From Peribacillus simplex (GTDB lineage Bacteria; Bacillota; Bacilli; Bacillales; DSM-1321), in assembly GCF_001542915.1 (NCBI RefSeq), contig NZ_LNNH01000039.1, positions 42,052 through 106,051 of the forward strand: a stretch of 64,000 nucleotides of DNA, read 5' to 3'. Positions 23,979 to 32,535 of this stretch are shown here, piece by piece (the first letter of the stretch is position 1; each line of letters starts with the position of its first letter). The notes under the pieces are model-generated. The model had not been told where the DNA came from, searched no databases, and was given only the letters and a program-made list of their open reading frames with translations. A program made the position numbers and the translations under genes.

Positions 23979-25052
23979 TCAGTGCCTTAAGACTTGTTCT
24001 CTATGAATGAGGTCTTCAGCTAGGGACGTAAACATTTCTCCCGTAAGCGAATCTTCATCATATACATTGGAATGATTATTTTCCTCTCGCTTCGCAAAAG
24101 GTATTCTGGCAATGACTTCAGAATCAATCTGGCGGGCCAGCATATCACCGCCGCCCTTTCCAAAAAGGTAATTTCTAGAACCGTCTTGCTCTTCATAATA
24201 AGACATATTCTCCACGATACCCAGTACTTCATGTTTTGTATGTTTTGCCATGGCGCCTGCTCTGGAAGCAACATAAGAGGCGACATTATGCGGAGTCGTG
24301 ACGATGATTTCCCTAGCCTGAGGAATCATCGCGGCTACATCAATCGCTACATCTCCCGTGCCCGGAGGTAAATCCAAAAGAAGATAATCCAATTCACCCC
24401 AGTGTGTATTCGCAAGGAAATTTTGAATCCATTTATTGAGCATCGGCCCTCTCCACATGACCGGATTGTTATTATCTGTAAAGAATCCCATCGACATAAT
24501 TTTAACACCATTACTACTAACTGGAATGGCCGTTTTATCAAGCATGGTCGGTTTTTGTTTCACATCCATCATGGCTGGAATACTGAATCCATATATATCA
24601 GCATCTAAAATGCCTACTTTTTTACCCATACGAACCAAGGCCGTGGCAAGGTTCACGGTCACCGTCGATTTCCCCACGCCCCCTTTCCCGCTCGTCACAG
24701 CAATGAAGTGAACTCCTGAATCCGGCCGCAGCATGTTGGGCATCCCCGTCTCTGTTGAAGCATTTTGTTTCAAGGTTTTCGTCAATGCAGCACGTTCTTC
24801 TGGTGTCATGGAACCAAAGGTCAATGACACTTCTGAGGCGCCTGTCCCTTTAAGGGAATTTTCGACATCCTCTTTGATTCTTGCCTTTAAAGGACATCCG
24901 GAAATCGTTAATACCACTTCAAGTTCGACATTTGCACCGTTTATTTCAACATTTTTTACCATATTTAAATCCACGATACTTTTATGCAATTCGGGATCTT
25001 CGACGTGTTTCAGTGCTTTCATAACTTCTTCGTGCGTCAGCATTCCTATCAC
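23979..25052 (-). CDS. Mrp/ApbC/SalA-type P-loop ATPase, first gene of the Moco operon
   Basis: The 357-residue protein has an N-terminal MIP18/DUF59 domain (about residues 5-75, with the single ISGCPLK cysteine) and a C-terminal Mrp ATPase with the deviant Walker A TSGKGGVGKST near residue 120 and LLDLPPGTGDVA. Classical Mrp proteins have a CxxC after ENMSY for a bridging Fe-S cluster; here it reads ENMSYYEEQDGSR with no CxxC, as in B. subtilis SalA. It may still deliver clusters to MoaA or formate dehydrogenase, or act as a regulator. It is preceded by the copy B leader. Confidence 0.85.
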   Translation of the reverse strand: MIGMLTHEEVMKALKHVEDPELHKSIVDLNMVKNVEINGANVELEVVLTISGCPLKARIKEDVENSLKGTGASEVSLTFGSMTPEERAALTKTLKQNASTETGMPNMLRPDSGVHFIAVTSGKGGVGKSTVTVNLATALVRMGKKVGILDADIYGFSIPAMMDVKQKPTMLDKTAIPVSSNGVKIMSMGFFTDNNNPVMWRGPMLNKWIQNFLANTHWGELDYLLLDLPPGTGDVAIDVAAMIPQAREIIVTTPHNVASYVASRAGAMAKHTKHEVLGIVENMSYYEEQDGSRNYLFGKGGGDMLARQIDSEVIARIPFAKREENNHSNVYDEDSLTGEMFTSLAEDLIHREQVLRH

Positions 25053-25316
25053 TCCATTTTTAATATTAGCGTCATTATCATTATGGCCAAACGATTTTTG
25101 GAAAAAGATTCAAACATATGAATATCAATCAAGAAAGGAGGGAAACAAAAAAGCCCATCATAAAATAAATTGTGTACAAGTTCATACACAGCCTATTTTA
25201 TGACGGGCTAATGACTAAGCAGCTTTACCTACCAGTTATCCATCTCATCACGTAAAATAAATATAAAAATCAGGATATAAAGGCAACTTGCGGTTACCCA
25301 ATATCAATGAATTTGT
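25053..25316 (-). ncRNA. Structured 5' leader of the Moco operon with internal attenuator (riboswitch candidate, copy B)
   Basis: The transcript from 25323-25351 carries about 260 untranslated bases. The first 150 align with the fdhA leader: a hairpin closed by ATAT pairs (25274-25305), the GAGATGGAT and CTGCTTAGT segments and the terminator at 25152-25209. TGATG (25246-25250) can pair with CGTCA of the terminator arm (25201-25205). In copy A the corresponding bases are TGGTG and CGCCA, so this pair covaries. After the terminator the copies diverge and this leader has 92 more bases before the ATG. Confidence 0.7.
25152..25209 (-). terminator. Intrinsic terminator (attenuator) inside the Moco operon leader
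   Basis: A 16-bp stem with arm AGCCCGTCATAAAATA, an inner GTGTA/TACAC helix and a TTTTTTG tract on the minus strand lies upstream of the first gene. It has the same architecture as the fdhA attenuator, with G-U and compensatory changes. Confidence 0.82.
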
Positions 25317-25322
25317 AATTTC

Positions 25323-25351
25323 ATTATAATACTTTCGATCTATAAGCTCAA
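25323..25351 (-). promoter_or_regulatory. Sigma-A promoter of the Moco operon
   Basis: Minus-strand TTGAGC (25346-25351) and TATAAT (25323-25328) are spaced by 17 bases and match the fdhA promoter hexamer for hexamer. Confidence 0.85.
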
Positions 25352-25449
25352 TAACAAATTATGTACATTATTATCTGGATTTTCTTAATTCCATTCCTTT
25401 GGTGATTACACCTGAATTACATACCCATGCTTCAGGCAGACATCAAACA

Positions 25450-25477
25450 AGCCCACTCCCTTTTAGAAGAGTGGGCT
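25450..25477 (-). terminator. Terminator of the amino-acid permease gene
   Basis: Arms AGCCCACTC and GAGTGGGCT pair over 9 bp just after the stop codon of the minus-strand permease. T-rich bases follow on both strands, so it may be bidirectional. Confidence 0.7.
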
Positions 25478-25491
25478 TTTATTGACTTATC

Positions 25492-26865
25492 CTAAATATC
25501 GTCATCCTGTAAAGGCGTTCGTTTATCCATTTTCAGCAAGTAATAGCTTGCTGCGACCAAGGCGAGGAAAATGATCCCGACAAGCAGGGAAATCCGGGTG
25601 CTCGGATTGATCCACATACCGACAAGAACCATCAGTAAAAAGGCGATCGTCGCATAGTTGCTGAAAGGGGCCAATGGCATTTTGAAGGGATGTTTCTCCA
25701 TTTCAGCGGCATTTACCTTTCTGAATTTCAGCTCACTGATGAGCAGGACAAACCATGGGATCATCCCAGGTAAAACACTTGCACTGTACACATAAAGGAA
25801 TACTTGAGGCGGTGCAAGGTAGTTCAGGATAACGCCGATGCCCAAACCTAATAGGACGGCAATCGTACAATAGGCCGGTACGCCACTTTTCGATACTTTT
25901 GCAAAGATTTTTGGTGCTTGTCCGTTTTGGGCTAGCGTGTAAAGCATTCTCCCTGCACTGAAAATCCCGCTGTTGCAGCCAGACATCGCTGCCGTGATCA
26001 CGACAAAGTTAATGATTCCTGCCGCTGCCGTGATACCTATCTTTGCAAAGGTTGAAACGAATGGACTGCCTATCTCATCCAGTTGATTCCAAGGAAAGAC
26101 CGTTACGATGACGAAAATGGCGCCGATATAAAAAATTAAAATGCGCCATATGATTGACTGAATCGCTTTTGTAACCGTCTTCGTAGGATCTTTTGCTTCA
26201 CCGGCCGTGATGCCGATGAGCTCAACTCCTTGGTAGGAAGCTACGACTAGGGAAAGCGCAAAGAAAAACCCTTTCCAGCCTCCAGTGAAGAAGCCGCCGT
26301 TTGACCATAGATTTGATAACCCAATGGCATCCCCTCCATTTCCGATTCCGAAGAAAATGAGGCCGATACCAGCAATGATCATCAGTACAATCGTAATGAT
26401 TTTTATGAGTGCGAACCAAAATTCGAATTCACCGAAAGATTTTACGGATATGAGGTTGGCAGCCCCCAAAATGATCATGGCAACAACACCTGGAATCCAA
26501 GCAGGTAACTCAGGGAACCAGTACTGCATATACAAGCCAACGGCAATGATCTCGGACATCCCGACGATTACCCATTGAAACCAGTTGCTCCAAGCAGTCA
26601 TATAACCTGCCAATGGATGAATATAGCTGCTCGCAAAGGTTGCGAAAGAACCTGTAGTCGGCTCCATATAAAGCATTTCCCCCATGGAACGCATGATGAA
26701 AAAAATAAAAATACCTGCGATGGCATAAGCAAGCATTACGGAGGGTCCAGTCCATTTGATCGTGCTCGCCGATCCCATGAATAACCCGACCCCGATGGTT
26801 CCGCCCAAGGCTATCATTTGAATGTGACGTGCCTCCAGCCCTCTCTTCAATTCCTTGTTTGACAT
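25492..26865 (-). CDS. Amino-acid permease (APC superfamily, AAT family)
   Basis: The 457-residue protein begins [29 protein letters not shown], the signature of AAT-family amino-acid/proton symporters, and has about 12 hydrophobic helices. [13 protein letters not shown] and [21 protein letters not shown] are further family markers. It imports an amino acid, but the substrate (for example alanine, glycine, threonine, GABA or proline) cannot be read from these motifs. It stands alone with its own terminator. Confidence 0.88.
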   Translation of the reverse strand: MSNKELKRGLEARHIQMIALGGTIGVGLFMGSASTIKWTGPSVMLAYAIAGIFIFFIMRSMGEMLYMEPTTGSFATFASSYIHPLAGYMTAWSNWFQWVIVGMSEIIAVGLYMQYWFPELPAWIPGVVAMIILGAANLISVKSFGEFEFWFALIKIITIVLMIIAGIGLIFFGIGNGGDAIGLSNLWSNGGFFTGGWKGFFFALSLVVASYQGVELIGITAGEAKDPTKTVTKAIQSIIWRILIFYIGAIFVIVTVFPWNQLDEIGSPFVSTFAKIGITAAAGIINFVVITAAMSGCNSGIFSAGRMLYTLAQNGQAPKIFAKVSKSGVPAYCTIAVLLGLGIGVILNYLAPPQVFLYVYSASVLPGMIPWFVLLISELKFRKVNAAEMEKHPFKMPLAPFSNYATIAFLLMVLVGMWINPSTRISLLVGIIFLALVAASYYLLKMDKRTPLQDDDI

Positions 26866-27261
26866 GATTGATTCCTCCAGGTGCTTTTTCTATGCTCACA
26901 CTAACTGACACTCTATTGATCTCATTTCGTTTAAATATTGTATAACACTTCAATTTCATTTTCTTATCTTATAATAGTAAATATTCTGTAAAAATACAAA
27001 TGTATTTTTGAAGAAAACAGCTGGCAAAAATATCTTTTCAATTTCCCCACCCTAAAACTATCATTTTAAAAAAATGTTAGTCGATATTTCATGATAGTGA
27101 TTATCCAAAAGTGGCAGGTTTTCTTGGAGCTCGTTTCAATGTCCGGTTATAAATCATGCTCTTAAAACTGCACTCAAGCTCCTGCCGATACGAAAAAATA
27201 ATTTGTTGACCGAGGGGGGAATAAATGTTAGAATTCGAATATTATTTTATAAGCATAATGA
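26866..27261. other. AT-rich intergenic region upstream of the permease
   Basis: The minus-strand permease promoter should lie here within 26900-27000, which is very AT-rich. Near 27212-27228 a GAGGGGGG followed by AATAA and ATG opens a plus-strand frame that stops after a few codons, which looks like the start of a broken gene. Confidence 0.4.
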
Positions 27262-27438
27262 ATGGTTTATCGTGAAGGCACCCCCTTCACCGACAAACAT
27301 TTGCTGACAACCGCATACAAGCAAGCGATGAATGCTATGGATGACACTATAGCAGGAGCAGCTTCTGGAGAGACTGTACAAGATGCAGCGCCGAAGGATT
27401 CACAATCTCAGGCAAAAGGACAGAAGAGTAACGAATGA
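27262..27438 (+). pseudogene. Possible C-terminal gene remnant, 58 codons
   Basis: A plus-strand frame reads MVYREGTPFTDKHLL and ends in a charged, low-complexity tail KDSQSQAKGQKSNE. It has no ribosome site, but a strong plus-strand terminator follows 24 bases later, as if it were the true 3' end of a gene. I do not recognise the family. It may be the tail of a deleted gene or, less likely, a small intact gene. Confidence 0.35.
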
Positions 27439-27461
27439 TAAATTGTTATTCTGACCTTTTA

Positions 27462-27493
27462 AGAGATTGGTATTTTCCAATCTCTTTTTTTAA
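27462..27493 (+). terminator. Intrinsic terminator
   Basis: Arms AGAGATTGG and CCAATCTCT with a 6-base loop are followed by seven T residues on the plus strand. No intact plus-strand gene lies directly upstream, only the remnant ending at 27438. Confidence 0.8.
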
Positions 27494-27611
27494 TGTTCAC
27501 TTTTGTGAAGGAATGTAAAAAACAAGGCGAAATTTCACGTCCCTCTCTCCAATATCATGCCGGCTTGAAATAATTTTCCACTACTACTATGAAAAGATGG
27601 GGGCTTACGGA

Positions 27612-28949
27612 ATGGCTAAACAGGAGTTAAAAAGAGATTTACAAAATCGTCATGTTCAATTAATCGCAATAGGAGGAACGATCGGAACCGGTTTATTTTT
27701 GGGATCTGGAAAAGCCATTCACTTGGCAGGTCCATCCATCATCTTTTCGTATCTAATCATAGGTATAGCCTTGTTTTTTGTCATGAGGGCTTTAGGTGAG
27801 CTGCTCTTATCCAACGCAGGTTATACATCATTCACCGAATTCGCTACCGAATATGTCGGCCCTTGGGCTGGATTTGTGACCGGATGGACCTATTGGTTTT
27901 GTTGGATCATGACCGCAATGGCCGATATCATTGCCGTCGGTGTCTATATGCAATACTGGTTCGATATCCCTCAATGGATTCCGGCTCTCCTATGCCTTGT
28001 CATTTTGTTAGGATTGAACCTATTGACCGTCAAGCTATTTGGCGAATTGGAATTTTGGTTTGCCATCATTAAGGTGATCACGATCATCGCCATGATCATC
28101 GCAGGAATCATTTTGTTGATCATCGGCTTCAAGACAAGCACGGGTACGGTTTCCGTAACGAATTTATGGAGCCATGGGGGCATGTTCCCCAATGGCATTT
28201 CCGGTTTCCTTTTGTCTTTACAATTGGTCGTCTTCTCCTTTGTCGGTGTCGAATTGGTTGGGGTATCTGCAGCGGAAACGGCGAACCCCAGGAAAAACAT
28301 TCCGTCTGCCATCAATAAAATCCCTGTCCGGATTTTATTGTTCTATGTAGGAGCCCTATTCGTCATCCTGGTTGTGAACCCTTGGACGCAACTGGATGCA
28401 ACGAGCAGCCCATTTGTTGAAGTTTTTGCGTTAATCGGCATTCCTGTCGCTGCTGGAATCATCAATTTCGTTGTGTTGACATCTGCCGCCTCTGCATGCA
28501 ACAGCGGATTATTTTCAACGAGCCGCATTCTCTATACGTTAAGCAGGAATGGCGAAGCCTCTGCCAAACTGGCCCATTTAAATAAACAGGCTGTTCCAAG
28601 CAATGCCTTATTCACATCGACGATCGTTGTCTCATTGGGGGCTTTGTTAAGCAAACTGATACCGGAACAGGCCTTTACCGTCGTGACCACGATCAGTGCC
28701 ATCTGTTTCATTTGGGTATGGAGCATCATCTTGATCTCCCATATCATATATACGAAAACACGGCCTGACTTAAGAGCCAAATCGACTTTCAGGGCACCCT
28801 TGACACCCTTCATCAATTACTTGATCCTAGGTTTATTCGCGTTCATCCTGCTCGTCATGCTATTCGCTGAGGCTACACGACTCTCACTGTTGATGACGCC
28901 GATCTGGTTCATCGTCTTGGCGATGCTTTACAAATATAAAAAACGATAA
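27612..28949 (+). CDS. Amino-acid permease, D-serine/D-alanine/glycine transporter-like
   Basis: The start at 27612 follows GGGGG at about 9 bases. The 445-residue protein is a second AAT-family symporter: KQELKRDLQNRHVQLIAIGGTIGTGLFLGSGKAI, about 12 helices, GVELVGVSAAETANPRKNIPSAIN and ASACNSGLFSTSRILYTLSRNGEA. The DLQNRHVQLIAIGGTIG opening is close to the CycA/AapA subgroup that carries D-alanine, D-serine and glycine; that specificity is inferred. It points away from the paralogous permease at 25492-26865. Confidence 0.88.
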   Translation: MAKQELKRDLQNRHVQLIAIGGTIGTGLFLGSGKAIHLAGPSIIFSYLIIGIALFFVMRALGELLLSNAGYTSFTEFATEYVGPWAGFVTGWTYWFCWIMTAMADIIAVGVYMQYWFDIPQWIPALLCLVILLGLNLLTVKLFGELEFWFAIIKVITIIAMIIAGIILLIIGFKTSTGTVSVTNLWSHGGMFPNGISGFLLSLQLVVFSFVGVELVGVSAAETANPRKNIPSAINKIPVRILLFYVGALFVILVVNPWTQLDATSSPFVEVFALIGIPVAAGIINFVVLTSAASACNSGLFSTSRILYTLSRNGEASAKLAHLNKQAVPSNALFTSTIVVSLGALLSKLIPEQAFTVVTTISAICFIWVWSIILISHIIYTKTRPDLRAKSTFRAPLTPFINYLILGLFAFILLVMLFAEATRLSLLMTPIWFIVLAMLYKYKKR

Positions 28950-29134
28950 CGAAAAGGATGAAGCCTTGGACTCATTGGAGCTCAAGGTTCAATCGTCCCT
29001 TGACAGTGCCACATAAATATATAAGCGTCCACATTAAATTTTATATCAAAATAGTGTAAGCTATATATCATCGGCCGATTGCCTAAAAAAGATGGCAGAC
29101 GCTTCACTTTATATAAAACGGAGGGGTTTGTTTA

Positions 29135-29335
29135 ATGAAGATGATCTATATCCTTACACTAGTACCTTTTATAGGCATACTAGGATTCCTGCCTTTTGTG
29201 AATAGAATAGAGCCATATGTATGGGGACTGCCCTTCAATATGTTCTGGATGTCGATGTGGGTTGTCCTTACATCGGTGATCTTGGGCATCATGTATAAGC
29301 TGGATCCAAGGAATCGCGAAGGTGACCAGGAATGA
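29135..29335 (+). CDS. DUF3311 small membrane protein
   Basis: This 66-residue protein has two hydrophobic helices (ILTLVPFIGILGFLPF, NMFWMSMWVVLTSVILGIMY) and the YKLDPRNRE tail of DUF3311. Its stop overlaps the start of the sodium-solute symporter by four bases, so translation is coupled. The same pair (yhjC-yhjB) exists in B. subtilis, where the small protein is thought to be a transporter subunit. Confidence 0.85.
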   Translation: MKMIYILTLVPFIGILGFLPFVNRIEPYVWGLPFNMFWMSMWVVLTSVILGIMYKLDPRNREGDQE

Positions 29336-30807
29336 AGAGCTCCCTTTTCATTATTTTAGCATTTTTACTTTTAGCCATATTTCTAGGCATTCGCTCCTCC
29401 AAAGGAAAAGACATGAACCTCGAGCAATGGACGGTCGGCGGACGCGGGTTCGGGGCGATCTTCGTCTTTTTATTGATGGCCGGGGAAATCTATACGACCT
29501 TCTCCTTTCTTGGCGGCAGCGGCTGGGCCTACGGCAAAGGTGCCCCCGCCTTATATGTTCTCATATACATCACATTGTCTTACGTATTATCCTATTGGCT
29601 CCTTCCTGAAATATGGAAATATGCCAAAGAAAATAAACTGATGTCCCAATCCGACTTTTTTGTTAGCAAATATCAAAGTCCCGTCCTCGGCATACTGGCG
29701 GCGATTGTCGGTGTGGTTTCGATGATTCCAGTGATCGTCGTGCAGCTGAAGGGTTTGGGGATCATTGTATCCGAAGCATCTTATGGTGGCATTTCCATGT
29801 CTGCGGCGGTTTGGATGGGAGCCATCAGCCTAACCATTTATGTCATGATATCCGGCATACACGGATCTGTCTGGACTGCAGTCATTAAAGATACCTTGAT
29901 GATTGCCATCATAGGCTTCTTGGGCATTTATTTGCCCATTCATTACTTTGGCGGTTTTCAACCGATGTTCGAAGCAGTCAATGCAGCCAAGCCCGGTTTT
30001 CTGAAGCTTCCTGACGAAGGGCTTAGCGTATCATGGTTCATCTCCACGGTAACCTTGCTCGTGTTCGGTTTCTATATGTGGCCGCAAGTTTTCAGTGCGG
30101 TATATTCAGCGCGCAGCGGGAAGATCTTTCGAAAGAATGCCATCATCAGCCCCATTTATACACTCATGTTACTATTCGTGTTTTTCGTGGGGTTCACAGC
30201 CATATTGAAAGTGCCCGGGCTCGTTGGTGCAGATGCCGACCTCTCCTTGCTCCGCCTTTCGATCGAGACCTTCGATCCATGGTTCATCGGCATAATCGGC
30301 GGAGCGGGGTTGCTGACCGCATTGGTTCCGGGATCGATGCTATTGATGAGTGTCGCTACGCTGCTCGCGAAAAACGTCTATAAGGAAATTGCCCCGGCGG
30401 CATCCGATAGGCACATTGTAAGATTGGCAAAATTCCTTGTGCCCGCCATAGCCCTTATCGCCGTCTACTTTACCTTGAACGGAGGCGATACGATGTCGGC
30501 ACTGATTCTCATGGGATACAGTTTCATAACACAGCTCTTCCCGTCCCTTCTCTTTAGTTTGAAAAAGAATAATCCCATCAATAAATATGGTGCAATTGCC
30601 GGCATCATCAGTGGGTTGGCCATCGTCACCTGCATTACGGTCAGTCATTCGACAATTGGAACCTTGTTTCCATCCTTGCCGCAAGCGGCGAAAGATTTGA
30701 ATGTCGGAATCATTGCCTTGGCGGTCAATTTCCTGGTGATGTTCCTAGTAAGCCTTGCTTTCAGTAAGAGGTCCATGCAGGCAGAACCTAATATTAACAA
30801 GATTTGA
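29332..30807 (+). CDS. Sodium:solute symporter (SSS family, YhjB-like)
   Basis: The 491-residue protein has about 13 hydrophobic helices, with the SSS pattern QWTVGGRGFGAIFVFLLMAGEIYTTFSFLGGSGWAYGKGAPALY near residues 30-75 and GFYMWPQVFSAVYSARSGKIFRKN around residue 245. It would use the sodium gradient to import an organic solute. The substrate is unknown; the DUF3311 partner groups it with YhjB-type monocarboxylate or amino-acid carriers. Confidence 0.87.
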   Translation: MKSSLFIILAFLLLAIFLGIRSSKGKDMNLEQWTVGGRGFGAIFVFLLMAGEIYTTFSFLGGSGWAYGKGAPALYVLIYITLSYVLSYWLLPEIWKYAKENKLMSQSDFFVSKYQSPVLGILAAIVGVVSMIPVIVVQLKGLGIIVSEASYGGISMSAAVWMGAISLTIYVMISGIHGSVWTAVIKDTLMIAIIGFLGIYLPIHYFGGFQPMFEAVNAAKPGFLKLPDEGLSVSWFISTVTLLVFGFYMWPQVFSAVYSARSGKIFRKNAIISPIYTLMLLFVFFVGFTAILKVPGLVGADADLSLLRLSIETFDPWFIGIIGGAGLLTALVPGSMLLMSVATLLAKNVYKEIAPAASDRHIVRLAKFLVPAIALIAVYFTLNGGDTMSALILMGYSFITQLFPSLLFSLKKNNPINKYGAIAGIISGLAIVTCITVSHSTIGTLFPSLPQAAKDLNVGIIALAVNFLVMFLVSLAFSKRSMQAEPNINKI

Positions 30808-30834
30808 AGCAACTACTAGCAAATACGAGACGAG

Positions 30835-30859
30835 AGGCTCAGTCAAAAAGACTGGGCCT
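30835..30859 (+). terminator. Hairpin after the symporter gene
   Basis: AGGCTCAGTC and GACTGGGCCT form a 10-bp stem with an AAAAA loop. The following T content is low, so termination may be inefficient. Confidence 0.5.
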
Positions 30860-31035
30860 TAGACTGTACTATAAACGTTCCTTATAAAGGCTAAGTTGAA
30901 CTGGATGCCCACGGCTGACCAAAAGGCTTCTATCAAAATGTTAAAACTGAGTGGATTGGAACGGCCTAAACAATATACCCCGAAGCGCAGACAGTCCTTG
31001 ATCATTACCCTTACCCCACATCTTGCTTGATACCT

Positions 31036-32520
31036 TCAATAATCGATCAAGGCCTTCCTTCGGTCATTTAAAGCGTTGATTTTTTCGTTATATTGCTGCA
31101 TCTCTCCTTCTAGTTTTTGTTTTCTATCCACTACCATCCTCGATACTTCTTTTGGGCTCGGTCCGCCCTGGATGCTCCTTATCTCGACAAAGTATTCGGG
31201 AGAGATGATTTTTTTCCATTTGTCTTCTGCTATATGGACTGAAACGAATTCATTTATCATCTTGTTAATGTCCTTGGTGTCCCAGTCATATAGCTCTTTT
31301 CCTTCGCTTAACGAACGTTTTGCGATATGACTGGCTATCGAGTGGGCTTTTCTGAAGGATATCTTGTGCTCCCTTGAGAGCGTATCCGCCAATTCAGTAA
31401 CGGTTATACTGGATTTTGCCGCCATTCCCCTCGTATGTCCTTCATTTACTTTCAAAGTGGCGATGACGGCATACATAAGCTTCATGACACGGCCCGCATT
31501 CGAAAAAGCCCGGTATAAATGCGGCTGCAAATCATCTTCCGTATCGACGATATCCCCAAATGGCGTATTGTGGATCATATTCATGGCAGCTAGGGCATCC
31601 CCATACGCACTGCTTGCAATCGACCGGGAATGTTCAATGGAGACAGGATTCCTTTTTTGCGGCATGATGCTGCTTACTTGGACATAGGGATCTGCCACAT
31701 GAAATGTACCAAATTCCCTTGTCACATGCTGCAGGAAATCCTGAATCCATCTTCCGGCATCAACCATGCACGTCATGATCGCCGTCGCGGTTTCCACCAA
31801 ATAATCGGCACCGGCGATCGAGTCATAGGAATTTTCAATAATCGAATCGAAGCCAAGCAGTTCCGCAGTCCGATCCCGGCTGATCGGAAAGCCGGTCGTG
31901 GTCAATGCAGCGGCACCAAGGGGAGACTGATTCACCGTTTCGTATGCTGCCCATAGCCTGCCTGAATCTCTTTGGAGAACATCATGAATGGCCAGAAAGT
32001 AGTGGCCTAATGTTGTCGGCTGGGCAGGCTGAGTATGCGTGTAGCCGGTTATATAAGTTTCTACATGCTTCTCTGCCTGGACGAGGAATACTTCTCGCAA
32101 TTGATCCACTTGACCAATCAGTTGGAGAAGGCGGCCTCTTAATACGAGCCTGTACATCGCGACCCCCATATCATTGCGACTGCGGCCGATATGGATTTTA
32201 CCCGCCAGCTCATGGCCGATTTCCTCTCCGATCTTTGCCTCCATCATGAAAAATAAGTCTTCGAATTGCGGTTGATAGTTCAGCACGCCGAGTTCTGTTT
32301 GAGCCACTTTCCGAATGCCCTCCAACATGATGGTCGCTTCACTTTCCATAATGATCTTTTGCTCTGAAAGCATGATGACATGTGCCCGATGAATATCGAA
32401 CATGGCATGAAATAAGTAATCTCTTTGATCATTAAAAACAGGCATCAAAAGCTCTTCCGCATATGTTTTTCCAGGAAAAGCACTGCCTTCATTTTTGATA
32501 AATTCATCAAGCTTACCCAT
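31036..32520 (-). CDS. Argininosuccinate-lyase-like C-N lyase (fumarase/aspartase superfamily)
   Basis: The 494-residue enzyme has the superfamily signature SSIMPQKRNP near residue 285, THTQPAQPTTLGHY near residue 160 and GRSRNDMGVA near residue 110. It resembles argininosuccinate lyase, but it lacks the N-terminal LWGGRF motif, is longer than the usual 460 residues and is not next to argG. It is the last gene of an ABC importer operon. EDDS lyase, which splits N-substituted aspartates, is a similar enzyme paired with a transporter, so a catabolic lyase for an imported N-succinyl-type compound is plausible. Confidence 0.75.
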   Translation of the reverse strand: MGKLDEFIKNEGSAFPGKTYAEELLMPVFNDQRDYLFHAMFDIHRAHVIMLSEQKIIMESEATIMLEGIRKVAQTELGVLNYQPQFEDLFFMMEAKIGEEIGHELAGKIHIGRSRNDMGVAMYRLVLRGRLLQLIGQVDQLREVFLVQAEKHVETYITGYTHTQPAQPTTLGHYFLAIHDVLQRDSGRLWAAYETVNQSPLGAAALTTTGFPISRDRTAELLGFDSIIENSYDSIAGADYLVETATAIMTCMVDAGRWIQDFLQHVTREFGTFHVADPYVQVSSIMPQKRNPVSIEHSRSIASSAYGDALAAMNMIHNTPFGDIVDTEDDLQPHLYRAFSNAGRVMKLMYAVIATLKVNEGHTRGMAAKSSITVTELADTLSREHKISFRKAHSIASHIAKRSLSEGKELYDWDTKDINKMINEFVSVHIAEDKWKKIISPEYFVEIRSIQGGPSPKEVSRMVVDRKQKLEGEMQQYNEKINALNDRRKALIDY

Positions 32521-32535
32521 CTTTGAACCTCCGAT

